Assembly: GCF_033441515.1 (NCBI RefSeq)
Contig: NZ_JAWQJT010000001.1
Location: 1,550,001-1,614,000 of the forward strand
Direction: 5' to 3'
Length of the DNA stretch: 64,000 bases
Source: Amycolatopsis solani
Lineage (GTDB): Bacteria; Actinomycetota; Actinomycetes; Mycobacteriales; Pseudonocardiaceae
Every line of letters begins with the position of its first letter. Position 1 is the stretch's first letter. Positions 61,971-64,000 of the stretch are shown here, one piece after another. A model generated the notes under the pieces. That model was given only the letters and a program-made list of their open reading frames with translations, was not told the DNA's origin and ran no database searches. Position numbers and translations under genes: made by a program.

Positions 61971-62815
61971 GAGTAGAACCCGCGCCCGGTCTTCTTGCCG
62001 AGCAGGCCCGCGTCGACCATGCGCAGCAGCAGCGGCGGCGACGAGTACAGCGGCTCCTTGAACTCCGCGTACATCGAGTCCGCGATGGCCTTGATCGTGT
62101 CCAGCCCGATCAGGTCGGACAGCCGCAGCGGGCCCATCGGGTGGGCGGTGCCCAGCTCCATGCCGCGGTCGATGTCCTCGGCCGAAGCGAAGCCCGACTC
62201 GATCATGCGGATCGCCGAGAGCAGGTACGGCACCAGCAGCGAGTTCACGATGAACCCGGCGCGGTCCTGCGAGCGGATCACGGTCTTGCCCAGCGCCGTC
62301 GTCGCGTGTTCCTCCGCGCGGCGGGCGGTCTCCTCGCTCGTCAGCAGCGAGGGCACCAGCTCCACCAGCGGCAGCACCGGCACCGGGTTGAAGAAGTGGA
62401 TGCCGACCACCTGCTGCGGCCGGCTCGTCGCCATGCCCAGCTTCATGATCGGGATCGACGACGTGTTGGACGCGAACAACGCGTCCTCGGCCTCGACGAT
62501 CTTGTCGAGCTGGCGGAAGACGTCGACCTTCGCCTGCTCCTGCTCGAGGATCGCCTCGACGACCAGTTCGCGGTCGGCGAACTCGGCGATGTCCGTCGTG
62601 AAGCGGAGACGGCCCAGCGCCGCCTCGGCGTCTTCGGGCGAGAGCTTGCCGTTCTTGACGCCGCGTTGCAGCGACTTCTCGATCCGCGCCTTGCCCGCGT
62701 CGAGCGCCGGCTGGTTCACCTCGGTGACCACGACGTCCAAGCCGGACCGTGCGTGCACCTCGGCGATGCCGGACCCCATGAGGCCCGCACCGACGACTCC
62801 AACCCGACTTACCAC
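61961..62815 (-). CDS. 3-hydroxyacyl-CoA (3-hydroxybutyryl-CoA) dehydrogenase
   Basis: 284 residues from GTG 62815, with GAAGGAG 9 nt upstream; longer frames upstream add a tail with no match. The NAD loop is VGAGLMGSGIAEVHARSG; SNTSSIPI, GIHFFNPVP with the catalytic His, and DRAGFIVNSLLVPYL are classical. The C-terminal domain ends GLLGKKTGRGFYSYS. It would oxidise 3-hydroxyacyl-CoA in beta-oxidation or polyhydroxybutyrate/acetoacetate metabolism. Confidence 0.9.
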   Translation of the reverse strand: MVSRVGVVGAGLMGSGIAEVHARSGLDVVVTEVNQPALDAGKARIEKSLQRGVKNGKLSPEDAEAALGRLRFTTDIAEFADRELVVEAILEQEQAKVDVFRQLDKIVEAEDALFASNTSSIPIMKLGMATSRPQQVVGIHFFNPVPVLPLVELVPSLLTSEETARRAEEHATTALGKTVIRSQDRAGFIVNSLLVPYLLSAIRMIESGFASAEDIDRGMELGTAHPMGPLRLSDLIGLDTIKAIADSMYAEFKEPLYSSPPLLLRMVDAGLLGKKTGRGFYSYS

Positions 62816-62864
62816 CGGCTCACTCCTTCGTCGCTTCGCAAGCCCGTTCTTGGGCAGCATGCAG

Positions 62865-62910
62865 CGCGCGAGGGCGGTCGCCGGGGATGTCCCGGCTACG
62901 CCCTCGCGCG
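62865..62910 (-). terminator. Terminator after the DUF3073 gene
   Basis: Perfect 12-nt arms (62865-62876, 62899-62910; CGCGCGAGGGCG and complement) with a loop that itself folds (CCGGG/CCCGG). It lies 11 nt downstream of the DUF3073 stop on the minus strand. Confidence 0.7.
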
Positions 62911-62921
62911 GTTACGCGTGC

Positions 62922-63116
62922 TCAACGACGGTACTGGTCGTACCGGTCGTCGTACGGGTCTTGATCATCGCTATCGGACTCAGGCTCCTCATAGTGACCA
63001 CTAGAGGAACCACTCGACAGCTCGCGCTGCAAAGCATCGAAGTCGGTCTCGTGCGAGCTGTACTTGAGCTCGCGCGCCACCTTCGTCTGCTTGGCCTTAG
63101 CCCGGCCGCGCCCCAT
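62922..63116 (-). CDS. DUF3073 protein
   Basis: A 64-residue basic-then-acidic protein starting MGRGRAKAKQTKVARELKYS, the highly conserved head of this actinobacterial family (Rv0810c type), and ending in a Asp/Tyr/Glu-rich tail. The ATG has GAGGGGG just upstream; a longer frame to 63314 gives no conserved sequence. In mycobacteria this gene lies next to purM. Here about 8 kb, including the ECF cluster, lies between. Confidence 0.85.
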   Translation of the reverse strand: MGRGRAKAKQTKVARELKYSSHETDFDALQRELSSGSSSGHYEEPESDSDDQDPYDDRYDQYRR

Positions 63117-63323
63117 GGCTCGACCCCCTCGCACAGGGGCGGGGCGGCCGGGGGAATCGGCGGCCCCGCATCGTCTCGACAATTCTTTCCTGCTCACACC
63201 GTACCGTGTCCGGGGGGTTCGATGCGACGTGGCACGGTGTGCCGGTGGTGACAGTGTCGGCCGGACACCGGTTACCGGCCGGTCGGTGGCGATCGGCGCA
63301 GGTAGACGTGCCACGATCTACCT

Positions 63324-64000
63324 GTGCTCCGTCCCTTCGTGGCCTACCTGCGGGTGTACGAACCCCTGCTCGCCCTGGGCGACCCACCGGACGAACGGCT
63401 GCGCGCGGCCGTCGCGGCGGCCAAGCTGCGGCGGACGGACGCGGGCACTCGCGAGCAGGCCATGTGGCTCAAGTCACAGGTCGCCGCCCCGCGGCGGTTG
63501 CTGCCCGCCGAGCTCGCCGACGGCCGTCCCGCGCCGAGCCTGCTGACCGACGTCCTGGTCCTCGACCCGGCGGACGTCCCGGGCGGCAAGGCCGAGGTCG
63601 GCCCGCTGGTCTGCCCACTGGAACTGCGCGCCCGCTCGGCGGCCGCACTGGTGACGTTCCTGGGCGACGCGCACCCGGCGCTGAAGAACGTCGTCCTCGA
63701 CGAAGGCGGCTTCACCCAGGAGACGATCCGCGCCCGCACCAAGTCGGCGATGGCGGACCTGAGCACGACGGCGGCCCACACGCTGTCGACGACGTGGACG
63801 GTCCCGCTGCCCTGGTTCGTGCTGGTCGACCCGGACGACCGCCGCCTGGTCCTCGGCACCGGCCGCGACGATCCGAAGCGCGAACTGTCCTGGCGCGCGA
63901 CGCTCGCCGACGCCCAGCACCGCGCCCGCGAGGCCGGCGACCTGCTGGAACAGACCTTCGGCGACTCCGGCCCGGGCCGGGTGCTCTTCGAGACCCGCCG
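63324..64000 (+). CDS. Conserved actinobacterial protein (Rv0811c-like), 5' part
   Basis: A frame open from GTG 63324 to the end of the window (225 codons). The sequence LRPFVAYLRVYEPLLALGD, ADLSTTAAHTLSTTWTVPLP and WFVLVDPDDRRLVLG looks like the conserved protein that follows the DUF3073 gene in mycobacteria. There is no signal or transmembrane segment. The function is unknown and the C-terminus is cut off. It is divergent from DUF3073 with about 200 nt of space. Confidence 0.72.
   Translation, partial: MLRPFVAYLRVYEPLLALGDPPDERLRAAVAAAKLRRTDAGTREQAMWLKSQVAAPRRLLPAELADGRPAPSLLTDVLVLDPADVPGGKAEVGPLVCPLELRARSAAALVTFLGDAHPALKNVVLDEGGFTQETIRARTKSAMADLSTTAAHTLSTTWTVPLPWFVLVDPDDRRLVLGTGRDDPKRELSWRATLADAQHRAREAGDLLEQTFGDSGPGRVLFETR

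Overview
The window is chromosomal DNA of a very GC-rich actinomycete (GTG starts, GTGA/ATGA stop-start overlaps, leaderless promoters). Gene content points to the family Pseudonocardiaceae, most likely Amycolatopsis or a close relative: XRE/DUF5753-DUF397 pairs, Methyltransf_19 (DUF574) enzymes, a SigE-type ECF sigma factor, and the mycobacterial-type order purB-purC-purS-purQ-purL-SCP-purF-purM with DUF3073 further on. The genus is an inference; there is no rRNA or tRNA in the window.

Layout. 1-6420: the end of a lytic transglycosylase, an aminotransferase, a small membrane protein, a DUF574 methyltransferase, a HAD hydrolase, threonine aldolase, an ECF sigma factor with a membrane partner, and a TetR regulator. 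6477-20359: a galactoside catabolism locus with a GntR regulator, a sugar ABC transporter, GH36 and GH27 alpha-galactosidases, a lactonase, a KDPG/KDPGal-type aldolase, an SDR dehydrogenase, galactonate dehydratase (DgoD) and a DUF4380 protein. Together they read as a De Ley-Doudoroff-type oxidative galactose route without a visible kinase. A low-GC island at about 12396-13900, holding one SEFIR-TPR gene, lies between its two halves. 20356-43250: purB, an amino-acid ABC transporter with three tandem binding proteins, a MOSC protein, a SAM hydrolase, purC, an FMN reductase, several single genes, an aldehyde dehydrogenase, a GMC oxidoreductase, purSQ, a very asymmetric heterodimeric ABC exporter, and purL. 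43289-51581: a pentapeptide-repeat protein, a PQ-rich membrane protein, two tandem GH25 lysozymes, a type VII secretion-associated-like protein, an SCP-like protein, a second DUF574 methyltransferase, and an XRE/DUF5753-DUF397 module split by an array of palindromic repeats. 51700-64000: purF, purM, an ArfB-like hydrolase, GNAT, VanZ-like and Gfo/Idh/MocA proteins, an ECF vitamin transporter with a membrane-anchored DUF4430-like protein, a 3-hydroxyacyl-CoA dehydrogenase, DUF3073, and a conserved protein cut by the window end.

How the genes work together. The purine genes supply seven de novo IMP/AMP proteins scattered over 34 kb among accessory genes. The galactoside locus appears to be run by the GntR regulator, because two near-identical AT-rich sites sit at the same distance from the -35 boxes of its two main operons. 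Two families of intergenic palindromic repeats (three 46-54 bp hairpins at gene ends, and a nested array at 50480-50763) look like dispersed genomic repeats. At two places the hairpin repeat supplies the stop codon of the neighbouring gene.

The best candidates for new biology are the foreign SEFIR-TPR gene, the repeat families, the one-site ABC exporter and the DUF4430-ECF module.
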